A DNA stretch of 7,081 nt, taken from NCBI GenBank assembly GCA_003852805.1, contig RDDY01000145.1:1-7081 (forward strand), in the 5' to 3' direction. Positions 1-6,021 of the stretch are shown here, piece after piece. The notes beneath the pieces are model-generated. The model saw only the letters and a list, made by a program, of their open reading frames with translations. It was not told the origin of the DNA and did no database searches. Each line of letters begins with the position of its first letter. Positions within the stretch are counted from its first letter, which is position 1. Origin of the DNA: Chryseobacterium sp. GTDB taxonomy: Bacteria > Bacteroidota > Bacteroidia > Flavobacteriales > Weeksellaceae. Made by a program: the position numbers and the translations under genes.

Positions 1-2
1 TG

Positions 3-65
3 TATAATCCCGTGACCGAAAAAAAGATCAAACAGGCTGAGTTTCGGAACTTTGACACAAATTAA
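3..65 (+). CDS. 3' end of an unidentified upstream gene (partial)
   Basis: One forward frame is open from the window edge to a TAA at 63-65 and reads YNPVTEKKIKQ...FDTN, a hydrophilic composition typical of a protein C-terminus. The other two forward frames hit stops within the first 15 bases. Twenty residues are too few to name a family. If real, its last codons overlap the -33 element of the promoter for the next gene. It could also be chance, since a 60-base open frame is not improbable. Confidence 0.4.
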   Translation, partial: YNPVTEKKIKQAEFRNFDTN

Positions 66-80
66 AAAGCGCTAATTTTG
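51..80 (+). promoter_or_regulatory. Bacteroidota-type promoter of the Fur-family gene
   Basis: TTTG at 51-54 and TAATTTTG at 73-80 match the Bacteroidota sigma factor consensus TTTG / TAnnTTTG exactly, with an 18-base spacer. The -7 box ends eight bases before the ATG at 89, so the transcript should have almost no leader. An A/T-rich dyad (AAATTA at 59-64, TAATTT at 73-78) lies between and over the promoter elements and could be an operator. The consensus is established knowledge; use of this site is inferred. Confidence 0.65.
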
Positions 81-88
81 TCCTCATA

Positions 89-565
89 ATGGACCGAAAC
101 AACAAAGAGAAAAATATTGCCATTGTAAAGGAGGTGCTCAAGCAGTACTTGCAAGACCGCGGTCTGCGCAATACGCCCGAGCGCTATGCAATCATAGAGG
201 AAATCTACAATCTGGATCACCATTTCAATGTAGATGATCTCTACCTGCTCATGATCCACAAAAAATATCAGGTTTCTAAAGCTACCATCTACAACACGAT
301 AGAGATTTTCTTGGATGCCGGCCTCATACGCAAACATCAGTTTGGCGAGAAGACGCTGACGTCATCGTCCTACGAGAAATCTTACTTCGACAAGCAGCAC
401 GATCATTTGGTGATTTATAAAGACGGTGGAGACAAGGAAATCGAGGAAATCATAGAGTTTTGTGATCCGCGGATACAGGGCATCAAGGAAGCGATAGAAG
501 ACGCATTCGGGGTAGAGATTGACAACCACTCACTTTATTTCTACGGGCATAAGAAATCCAAATAA
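89..565 (+). CDS. Fur-family transcriptional regulator lacking the CxxC zinc motifs
   Basis: A 158-residue cytoplasmic metal-responsive repressor of the Fur superfamily. Residues 18-90 form the winged-helix DNA-binding domain (TPERYAIIEEIY at 29-40; recognition helix around SKATIYNTI at 63-71). The dimerisation half carries H104-D105-H106, E123-F124-C125-D126 and H147 in HSLYFYG, equivalent to regulatory metal ligands of Fur proteins; H44/H45 may add another. Odd: the usual CxxCG after the HDHL motif is replaced by a longer loop, VIYKDGGDKEIEE (108-120), and the C-terminal CxxC is replaced by HKKSK. C125 is the only cysteine, so the structural zinc site cannot form in the usual way. The gene heads an apparent operon with the OstA/LptA-like gene one base after its stop. 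Whether it senses iron, zinc or peroxide cannot be told from the sequence. Confidence 0.9.
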   Translation: MDRNNKEKNIAIVKEVLKQYLQDRGLRNTPERYAIIEEIYNLDHHFNVDDLYLLMIHKKYQVSKATIYNTIEIFLDAGLIRKHQFGEKTLTSSSYEKSYFDKQHDHLVIYKDGGDKEIEEIIEFCDPRIQGIKEAIEDAFGVEIDNHSLYFYGHKKSK

Positions 566-566
566 A

Positions 567-2303
567 ATGCGCAGGCTGCTATTGTTGCTGTTGCTGTTGC
601 CGTTTGTTGCGGGCTTTGCCCAGACAGGGCGCACAGACAATGCACAGCAGCCGGTCCGCGATCCGTTTTTTACCACGGGCAACCGACGTGCATCTGCACC
701 GCCGGAAAAGATCAAGTATGTCCATTCTGACAAGTTTCAGCGCTCGCCGGATTTGTACGGCGGCAATCCATTCTTTTCGGGCAATGTCCGTTTTGAGCAT
801 CAGGGTGCCGTTTTAAAGGCAGACACCGTGGTTCTTTACGAGAAGGAAAACTTTGTAAAAGCCCGTCGGAATGTGGAACTGACCACCGCCGACGGCAGTC
901 GTCTTACCGCTCGGGAATTGGAATACGATGCCAATACCAAGAAAGCCATCGCGCGCGGCAACGTTGTGTTGAGCGATCCGCAGCAGACATTGAAAACCGA
1001 AACGCTATACTACGACCGAAACAACAATACGGCTTACTTTAACACAGGCGGCACCATCAATGACGGCAGAAATATCGTGTACAGCAAGACGGGTACTTAT
1101 TTTGTAGATGAACGCAAATCTGTCCTGGAAGGCAACTATACGATCAACAATGACCAATACTTGGTCGAGGGCAGAAATGTAAACTATTTTCGGGATCAGG
1201 CGTTCTCTGTCTTCAACGGACCCACTACCGTCACCAACAAGCGCAATCCGTCCAACTATGTCTATACCGAGAAAGGACGCTATCTGATGAACTCGAAAGA
1301 AGTTTACTTGGAGAAAAATTCGCGCATTCATTACCGAGGCAAGATCCTTACGGGTGACGATATGTATTACAACCAAATAACCGGTTTCGGGAAAGCTACG
1401 GGAAACGTGCAATTGGATGATCCGGCTGAAAGACGCTACATCAGGGGCGGTTACGGAGAAATTTACGAGCAAAAAGATTCGGCTATGGTGACGGAAAAAC
1501 CCTACGCCGTAAAGATATTGTCGAAAGATTCGCTGTATCTCTCTGCCAAGAAGATCTTGGCTTTCCAGAAAACGGACAGTTCCGGCAATAAGAAAAGTTT
1601 CTTACGGGCGTATCCCCAGGCGCGCGTTTACAAAACCAATCTGCAGGCGCGCGCAGATTCTCTGGCTTTTAATGAGACCGATGGTCAGCTGCATTTTGTG
1701 GGCCGACCGATTGCGTGGACGGGCGAGAAGCAGGTAAGCGGCGATGTCATTCAAGCTTATATGAATATGCAGCGCGAGCAATTGGATTCCATCAAAGTCA
1801 GCGGCAACGCTTTTGCCATTTCCAAAGCAGACTCGCTCAACAACAAAGACGAATTCAATCAAGTCAAAGGCCGATTGATGAACGTCTATTTGCGCGAAGG
1901 CGAAATCTACTTGGCCAACGTTGTGGGCAACGCGCAGGCAATTACCTATGCAGACAACCAGGATCCGAAGACCAAAGAAATGGACAGGATTGGTATAGCG
2001 CTGTCCACCTGCGGCGAGATAGAAGCCTCCTTTTTGGAACGCAAGGTGCGCATCATCACCTGCAACATTGGCGCGAATACGGATCTGTACCCGATGAGCA
2101 TGATTGCGCGCGAACGTCGTTTCTTCCCCGATTTCAATTGGAATACGAAAGACCGACTCAGGCGTTGGCAAGACATCTTCTTGGATTCGCCCGACTATCC
2201 GGAAACGGTTTACATTTCGGACGACAGTTTGTACGAGAGAACCCGGAAAGCCGCCGAAGAGGCAGCTCAAAAAAACAAGCCGCCCGCGCGGACAAGAAAA
2301 TAA
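567..2303 (+). CDS. OstA/LptA-like LPS transport protein, exported
   Basis: A 578-residue protein of the Bacteroidota OstA-like family, predicted to act in the periplasm in carrying lipopolysaccharide to the outer membrane, by homology to the LptA/LptD N-terminal beta-jellyroll. The chosen start gives a classic signal peptide: M-R-R, eight leucines, then PFVAGFA with likely cleavage after A18. An in-frame ATG at 519 would bury the signal and overlap fur, so it is rejected. Repeated G-N-V/A turns at about residues 72-74, 131-133, 279-281, 413-415 and 454-456 mark successive strands of the beta-taco fold. Other signs are 'LKADTVVLYEKE' and 'ELEYDANTKKAIARGNV'. The tail (about 560-578) is basic and Ala/Lys-rich. 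It is much longer than proteobacterial LptA (under 200 residues), as is usual in this phylum. Its only two cysteines are C482 and C499. The start lies one base after the fur stop, so it is probably co-transcribed. Confidence 0.85.
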   Translation: MRRLLLLLLLLPFVAGFAQTGRTDNAQQPVRDPFFTTGNRRASAPPEKIKYVHSDKFQRSPDLYGGNPFFSGNVRFEHQGAVLKADTVVLYEKENFVKARRNVELTTADGSRLTARELEYDANTKKAIARGNVVLSDPQQTLKTETLYYDRNNNTAYFNTGGTINDGRNIVYSKTGTYFVDERKSVLEGNYTINNDQYLVEGRNVNYFRDQAFSVFNGPTTVTNKRNPSNYVYTEKGRYLMNSKEVYLEKNSRIHYRGKILTGDDMYYNQITGFGKATGNVQLDDPAERRYIRGGYGEIYEQKDSAMVTEKPYAVKILSKDSLYLSAKKILAFQKTDSSGNKKSFLRAYPQARVYKTNLQARADSLAFNETDGQLHFVGRPIAWTGEKQVSGDVIQAYMNMQREQLDSIKVSGNAFAISKADSLNNKDEFNQVKGRLMNVYLREGEIYLANVVGNAQAITYADNQDPKTKEMDRIGIALSTCGEIEASFLERKVRIITCNIGANTDLYPMSMIARERRFFPDFNWNTKDRLRRWQDIFLDSPDYPETVYISDDSLYERTRKAAEEAAQKNKPPARTRK

Positions 2304-2311
2304 GCAAGTTT

Positions 2312-3487
2312 ATGCAGAGAGATTTTTTCAAATACCAGGCGCAGACAACCCCTTTTGCCGCCGGCTTCGAGGTCGACCGCGCTGAGGGAAGTTATATTTA
2401 CGGAAAGGACGGCCGTGCGTATCTCGATTTTGTTGCAGGAGTATCTGCCAACACGTTGGGACATTCGCATCCGAGAATTATCGACGCCATAAAAGAACAA
2501 GCCGACAAATATCTGCACGTGATGGTCTACGGAGAATACGCGCAGGAAAAACCGGTAGAACTATGTCGATTGCTGGCAGAAGCCACGCCCGCGCCTTTAG
2601 AGGTTACTTACCTGGTGAACTCGGGTGCAGAAGCCATTGACGGCGCACTGAAATTGGCCAAGAGATATACGGGCCGGGAGGAAATTATTGCATTTAAAGA
2701 CTCTTACCACGGCAATACTCACGGCGCCCTCAGCGTTGCGGGTAACGAGGCTCACAAGCGCGAGTTCAGGCCGCTTCTTCCGCTTATAGATTTTATCGGC
2801 TTTAACGATACAACGGGCTTCGACAAGATTACTGAGAAAACAGCCTGCGTTTTGGTAGAGACAATTCAAGGGGCCGCAGGTTTTATTCTGCCCGACGATG
2901 ACTACTTCATCCGCCTCAAACAGCGCTGCGAAGAAGTGGGTGCGCTGCTCATCATGGACGAGATTCAGCCCGGCTTTGGCCGTACGGGCAAACTCTTTGC
3001 CTTTGAGCATTACGGCATTGTGCCCGATGTCCTCGTGATGGGCAAAGGCATGGGCGGTGGCGTTCCCGTCGGCGCTTTTATGAGCAGCAAAGAGATCATG
3101 CAATCCCTTACCCATTCGCCCAAGTTGGGGCACATTACCACCTTTGGCGGCAATCCGTTGATAGCGGCCGCTTCTTTGGCTACTTTGCAAGAAGTACTCG
3201 CTTCGGATCTGATGGAGCAGATCGATCGAAAAGAGAAGCTTTTCCGTGAATTGCTAATTCATCCCAAAATTCAAAAGGTTAACGGCAAGGGCTTGATGCT
3301 GGCGGTAGATCTCGGCTCGGCCGAATTTACGTTGTCGGTAGCTGCAGAATGTATGCGGCAGGGCCTGATTGTCTTTTGGCAATTGTACCGCAACCGGTAC
3401 CTGCGCATCAGTCCGCCGCTGACTGTTTCAGAAGACGAAATCCGCGAAGGCTGCGCCATTATCCTCGCTGCTTTAGACGCCGTTTAG
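2312..3487 (+). CDS. Class III PLP-dependent aminotransferase (acetylornithine/ornithine-like)
   Basis: A 391-residue fold-type I aminotransferase, cytoplasmic, moving an amino group between an omega- or alpha-amino donor and a 2-oxo acid. Catalytic features are complete: NSGAEA (103-108) and SYHG (131-134) for phosphate and ring binding, VETIQG (182-187), D216 in the LLIMDEIQPGFGRTG block for the pyridine nitrogen, Schiff-base lysine K245 in GKGMGGGVPVGA, and TTFGGNP (276-282). YLRISPPL near 363-370 is the usual C-terminal motif. It resembles ArgD/RocD-type enzymes in length and motifs, but the substrate cannot be assigned, and no arginine or ornithine genes are nearby. The start at 2312 follows the OstA-like stop by eight bases and begins at the conserved N-terminus; the open frame upstream of it is a shadow of the OstA-like gene. 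Confidence 0.9.
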   Translation: MQRDFFKYQAQTTPFAAGFEVDRAEGSYIYGKDGRAYLDFVAGVSANTLGHSHPRIIDAIKEQADKYLHVMVYGEYAQEKPVELCRLLAEATPAPLEVTYLVNSGAEAIDGALKLAKRYTGREEIIAFKDSYHGNTHGALSVAGNEAHKREFRPLLPLIDFIGFNDTTGFDKITEKTACVLVETIQGAAGFILPDDDYFIRLKQRCEEVGALLIMDEIQPGFGRTGKLFAFEHYGIVPDVLVMGKGMGGGVPVGAFMSSKEIMQSLTHSPKLGHITTFGGNPLIAAASLATLQEVLASDLMEQIDRKEKLFRELLIHPKIQKVNGKGLMLAVDLGSAEFTLSVAAECMRQGLIVFWQLYRNRYLRISPPLTVSEDEIREGCAIILAALDAV

Positions 3488-3509
3488 CGCCGGTTATTTG
3501 CCTGCGCTT

Positions 3510-3542
3510 ATTGCTGTTTATATAGAATAAATTTATATATTG
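3510..3542 (+). promoter_or_regulatory. Possible weak promoter for the START-like gene pair
   Basis: The 78-base gap after the aminotransferase is A/T-rich. It holds TATATTG at 3536-3542, one T short of TAnnTTTG, with ATTG at 3510-3513 and a 22-base spacer. TAAATTTA at 3528-3535 is an alternative one-mismatch -7 box. Neither is a full match, so the pair could also be read through from upstream. Confidence 0.3.
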
Positions 3543-3565
3543 CGGCACTTAAATATTCGGCAATT

Positions 3566-3946
3566 ATGGCGAAAACTAAAATACAATTTGAATACCCAAT
3601 GCACTGTCAGCCAGAGATTCTGTATGAATATCTGGCAAGTGCGGAAGGACTCTCGGAATGGTTTGCAGATGAAGTGGATGAAAGGGGCGATGACTTTTAT
3701 TTCAGCTGGGGCGGCGGTCCTGCCGAGAAAGCAACCATGATCCGTTATAAGCCCGAAAGCTTCGTACGTTACCGATGGGAGGAAGACGAGGGCACCAAGT
3801 ACTACTTTGAGATGACCATCGTCATAGACGAGATCACCAACGATCTGGCTCTGAACATTACCGATTTTACCGATGATGAAGAAGAGACCAAACTGTATTG
3901 GGATAATCTGATAGAAAATCTCCAAATCAAATTAGGAGCCGCATAA
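3566..3946 (+). CDS. START-like domain protein (SRPBCC superfamily)
   Basis: A 126-residue soluble protein of the helix-grip SRPBCC/START-like type found across Bacteroidota and related to the AHSA1 group. Family signs are the N-terminal strand and helix (KTKIQFEYPMHCQPEILYEYLA), the L-S-E-W-F motif at 29-33, a central beta sheet (DDFYFSWGG; SFVRYRWEED; YYFEMTIVID) and a C-terminal amphipathic helix (TKLYWDNLIENLQIKLGA) that would close the cavity. The protein is very acidic. The ligand and role are unknown. The next gene starts one base after its stop, so the two are translationally close and likely functionally linked. A GGAG at 3935-3938 inside its 3' end sits at a suitable distance to act as a ribosome site for that gene, unusual in this window. 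Confidence 0.8.
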   Translation: MAKTKIQFEYPMHCQPEILYEYLASAEGLSEWFADEVDERGDDFYFSWGGGPAEKATMIRYKPESFVRYRWEEDEGTKYYFEMTIVIDEITNDLALNITDFTDDEEETKLYWDNLIENLQIKLGAA

Positions 3947-3947
3947 G

Positions 3948-4760
3948 ATGAGTCTGCAATTTTTTCAAGATTCCGAAATCAACAACAACCCGGCGGCCAA
4001 CCGGGCTTTTTTCTACGGCGACGCCGTGTGGGTCAGTTTCTACATCCATAACGGCCGGCTGATTATGGCCGAGGACTGCTACTTCTTCCTGATGGCGTCT
4101 ATGCGTAAAATGCGGATGAATATTCCGCTGTCGTACACATTGGAATTTTTCCAAGATTTGTTTGAAGAAAAAATATTGTCGAACGGCATAAGCTGCGGAC
4201 GCATCCGCTTTATGGTATACCGCAAGCAGCAGCACCCGTTGCAAAAGGCGGAGGTAAATTATTATTTTGAATTGCAGTCGGAGGCAGATCCGTTGCAGTT
4301 GAACGCCGAGGTAGAACTGGATTTGATCAAAGAGCTTACGGTCTCCAACAACCTGTTGAGCAATCTGCAAGTGCATTCGCCGGAAAATATCTATGGCGAA
4401 ATCTATGCATCGGAAAATGATTTGGACGACGTCATCTTCCTGAACAGCTCAAAACGCATTGCACGCAGTATCCACGGCAATCTGCTTCTGCTGGAAGGAG
4501 ATACCATCCGAGTACCGAAACAAACGGAGGGCGCATACATTTCGCCGCTGATGGAAAGCTTTGTTACGCATCTTCATAAAAGCAAATCGGCCCGCATTGA
4601 AGAAGCGGAGATCATAGCTTTTGAAACCCAAAAGGCAGAAGAAATCCTGATTTTCTCCGAGGCGAAAGGAATCAGTCCCGTACGCAAAATCAGGAATAAA
4701 GAATTCGGGCACAGCAGGTTTGCAGCTATGATAGACAGCTGGCGGGAAACGTTTAGTTAA
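3948..4760 (+). CDS. Class IV aminotransferase-like protein, predicted catalytically dead
   Basis: A 270-residue homologue of fold-type IV PLP enzymes (branched-chain aminotransferase, aminodeoxychorismate lyase), aligned end to end: NRAFFYGDA (18-25), YFFLMASMRKMRMNIP (45-60), LLSNL (136-140), IYASENDLDDVIFLN (152-166), GNLLLLEGDTIRVP (177-190), FETQKAEEI (225-233). Cofactor residues are gone. The Schiff-base lysine after LLS(T/N)L is Q141 (codon CAA at 4368). The glutamate that contacts the pyridine nitrogen is R173. The phosphate-binding arginine in the H-x-x-R-L motif is F47, with C44 for the histidine. The (I/M)MR arginine is M202, and the usual T-N pair near the end is F-S. The frame is intact and the fold motifs are kept, so this is not simple decay. 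It probably acts as a binding or regulatory protein with its START-like neighbour; that is inference. Automated annotation would call it an active aminotransferase. Confidence 0.8.
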   Translation: MSLQFFQDSEINNNPAANRAFFYGDAVWVSFYIHNGRLIMAEDCYFFLMASMRKMRMNIPLSYTLEFFQDLFEEKILSNGISCGRIRFMVYRKQQHPLQKAEVNYYFELQSEADPLQLNAEVELDLIKELTVSNNLLSNLQVHSPENIYGEIYASENDLDDVIFLNSSKRIARSIHGNLLLLEGDTIRVPKQTEGAYISPLMESFVTHLHKSKSARIEEAEIIAFETQKAEEILIFSEAKGISPVRKIRNKEFGHSRFAAMIDSWRETFS

Positions 4761-5301
4761 GCGAGATATCTTCGGGCGCGTTGGCCCAGAGCAAGAATTC
4801 GCCGCCCAGATTCAGCATGATTTTCTTCCAAAGGGTTTGATCGTTTGCCTCCGTGTAGTCTAAATTGACCACGTCTACCACCGTCCACATTTTATTCAGG
4901 ATTTCGTTCTCCAACTGAAGCGCAGTCCATCCCGAATAACCCGAGAAAATCTTCATATCGTCGGTAGATAATCTTTCCTCTATAACGGCCGTCACCACTT
5001 CTTCAATATCCTCGGTCAGCCAGTATTCATCATTGATACCGGTAGCGTTTTCCAAAAATTTCTCACCGCGAATGATGAAGAATATCTTGTCGTTGGAAAC
5101 AGGGCCACCCTCATAAACATCGGCGTCGTAGCCGAACATTTCTTTTATTTTAGCGGTTATTTCACGGTTTATTTTATTGAGAATCAGCCCGAATGCACCC
5201 TCGGTGTTGTGTTCGATAATGAGCAGCACAGAGCGTGAAAAGATGTCACCGGAGATGTCAGGCGTGGATATTAAAATCTTACCTTTGTATGAATAAGCCA
5301 T
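4753..5301 (-). CDS. YqgE/AlgH family protein (UPF0301)
   Basis: A 182-residue cytoplasmic protein of the YqgE/AlgH family, whose biochemical role is unsettled; the name AlgH comes from alginate control in Pseudomonas. The motifs are complete: KGKILISTPDISGDIFSRSV (6-25), E30-H31, GAFGLILN (35-42), EGGPV (64-68), the hallmark GYSGW (121-125) with QLENE (129-133), and the closing W...PED.SLN at 172-182. Length is normal for the family. It is transcribed leftward, and its last eight bases overlap the end of the convergent aminotransferase-like gene. A perfect TAATTTTG box lies four bases before its ATG. Confidence 0.92.
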   Translation of the reverse strand: MAYSYKGKILISTPDISGDIFSRSVLLIIEHNTEGAFGLILNKINREITAKIKEMFGYDADVYEGGPVSNDKIFFIIRGEKFLENATGINDEYWLTEDIEEVVTAVIEERLSTDDMKIFSGYSGWTALQLENEILNKMWTVVDVVNLDYTEANDQTLWKKIMLNLGGEFLLWANAPEDISLN

Positions 5302-5305
5302 CAGT

Positions 5306-5313
5306 CAAAATTA
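5306..5313 (-). promoter_or_regulatory. -7 promoter box of the yqgE-like gene
   Basis: Read leftward, this is TAATTTTG, a perfect TAnnTTTG, ending four bases before the ATG at 5301. No good TTTG is found at the usual distance; CTTG (5332-5329 leftward) would give a short 15-base spacer inside the pdxH coding region. The predicted transcript is leaderless or nearly so. Confidence 0.5.
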
Positions 5314-5314
5314 A

Positions 5315-5322
5315 TAAATTTC
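5315..5322 (+). promoter_or_regulatory. Possible -7 promoter box of pdxH
   Basis: TAAATTTC differs from TAnnTTTG only at the last base and ends three bases before the pdxH ATG. The nearest TTTG upstream (5284-5287) is 27 bases away, too far for a standard spacer. It lies back to back with the opposite-strand box at 5306-5313 in a 24-bp gap, so some promoter must be close by. Confidence 0.35.
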
Positions 5323-5325
5323 TTT

Positions 5326-5970
5326 ATGCAAGATTTGCACCACCTGCGGCAGGTTTATGACAAAGGCGAACTGTTGGAAGCGCAGATTCCCGCCAATCCC
5401 ATAGAGCTTTTTCACGATTGGCTGGCGCGGGCGGAGAAGCATCCGCAGATTGCCGAGGCTAATGCCATGAGTGTGGCAACGGTAGAGGAAGACGGCTGCC
5501 CGCGTACGCGAATGCTGTTGTTGAAAGCGTATATGTGGGAAGGATTTGTTTTCTACACCAATTACCTGAGCAGAAAAGGCAGAGCGCTGGACCGTACGCA
5601 TAAAGTGTGTCTGCAATTTTTTTGGCCGCCGCTGGAACAGCAAATCATCATAAAGGCAAACGCAGAACATTTATCTCCCGATCTTTCGACCGAGTATTTC
5701 CATTCTCGTCCACGTGGCAGTCAACTGGGGGCTTTGGCCTCTCCGCAGAGCAGTGAGATACCCGACCGCGAGTTTCTGGAGCAACGTTTGGAAGCATTGG
5801 AAAAACAATATGCGGATGAAGAGATCCCGCGACCGGAAACGTGGGGCGGATATATCGCCAAACCGTACGAAATAGAATTTTGGCAAGGCCGTCCGAATCG
5901 GCTCCACGACCGAATTCTGTACCGTATTGCAGACGACGGATCTTGGCAGAGCGTTCGCTTGGCACCATAA
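5326..5970 (+). CDS. pdxH: Pyridoxamine/pyridoxine 5'-phosphate oxidase
   Basis: A 214-residue FMN-dependent oxidase that converts pyridoxamine or pyridoxine 5'-phosphate to pyridoxal 5'-phosphate with oxygen, completing the salvage route to PLP; cytoplasmic and usually a homodimer. The protein is full length with all family blocks: DLHHLRQVY (3-11), AMSVATV (47-53), RTRMLLLK (60-67) and FYTNYLSRKGR (76-86) for FMN, FFWPPLEQQIIIK (98-110), Y124 and R128-P-R-G-S132-Q for the substrate phosphate, WGGY (173-176), EFWQGR..RLHDR (184-196), and the invariant C-terminus RLAP. E. coli residues R197 and H199 correspond to R192 and H194. It is divergent from the yqgE-like gene and ends at a strong terminator, so it is probably a single-gene unit. 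It would supply cofactor to the class III aminotransferase. Confidence 0.96.
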   Translation: MQDLHHLRQVYDKGELLEAQIPANPIELFHDWLARAEKHPQIAEANAMSVATVEEDGCPRTRMLLLKAYMWEGFVFYTNYLSRKGRALDRTHKVCLQFFWPPLEQQIIIKANAEHLSPDLSTEYFHSRPRGSQLGALASPQSSEIPDREFLEQRLEALEKQYADEEIPRPETWGGYIAKPYEIEFWQGRPNRLHDRILYRIADDGSWQSVRLAP

Positions 5971-6004
5971 AAAAAATCCCGGAGCATTTACTCCGGGATT
6001 TTTT
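5971..6004. terminator. Bidirectional intrinsic terminator between pdxH and the HU gene
   Basis: AAAAAATCCCGGAG (5971-5984) and CTCCGGGATTTTTT (5991-6004) form a perfect 14-bp stem around a six-base loop, CATTTA. The A and T tracts give a U-tail in both directions. It begins immediately after the pdxH stop and lies 17 bases from the HU stop, so one hairpin serves both convergent genes. Confidence 0.93.
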
Positions 6005-6021
6005 ATCGTAAGCCTGCGGGA

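Noticed and set aside
16..47. CCGAAA/TTTCGG inverted repeat at the window start
   Set aside because: Six-base stem with a 20-base loop inside the probable end of a coding region; too weak for a terminator or operator call.
519..566. Upstream in-frame ATG that would extend the OstA-like protein by 16 residues
   Set aside because: It overlaps the fur 3' end and puts a polar stretch before an otherwise textbook signal peptide starting at 567.
1005..1472. 155-codon leftward open frame opposite the OstA-like gene
   Set aside because: Valine/isoleucine-rich antisense shadow without recognisable motifs.
1602..2270. 222-codon leftward open frame opposite the OstA-like gene
   Set aside because: No family features, no promoter or start context; explained as a frame shadow of the real gene on the other strand.
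1715..2311. Long open frame upstream of and in frame with the class III aminotransferase
   Set aside because: Its translation is Arg/Gln/Ser-rich low-quality sequence lying out of frame inside the OstA-like gene; the family N-terminus begins at 2312.
2597..3190. 197-codon leftward open frame opposite the class III aminotransferase
   Set aside because: Antisense shadow of a gene with a complete set of catalytic motifs.
3486..3508. AGCGC/GCGCT hairpin after the class III aminotransferase stop
   Set aside because: Only a 5-bp stem with a 13-base loop and no T-run, too weak to call a terminator.
4747..4754. AAACGTTT palindrome at the convergent gene ends
   Set aside because: An eight-base self-complementary word with no loop or T-tail is expected by chance and has no clear function.
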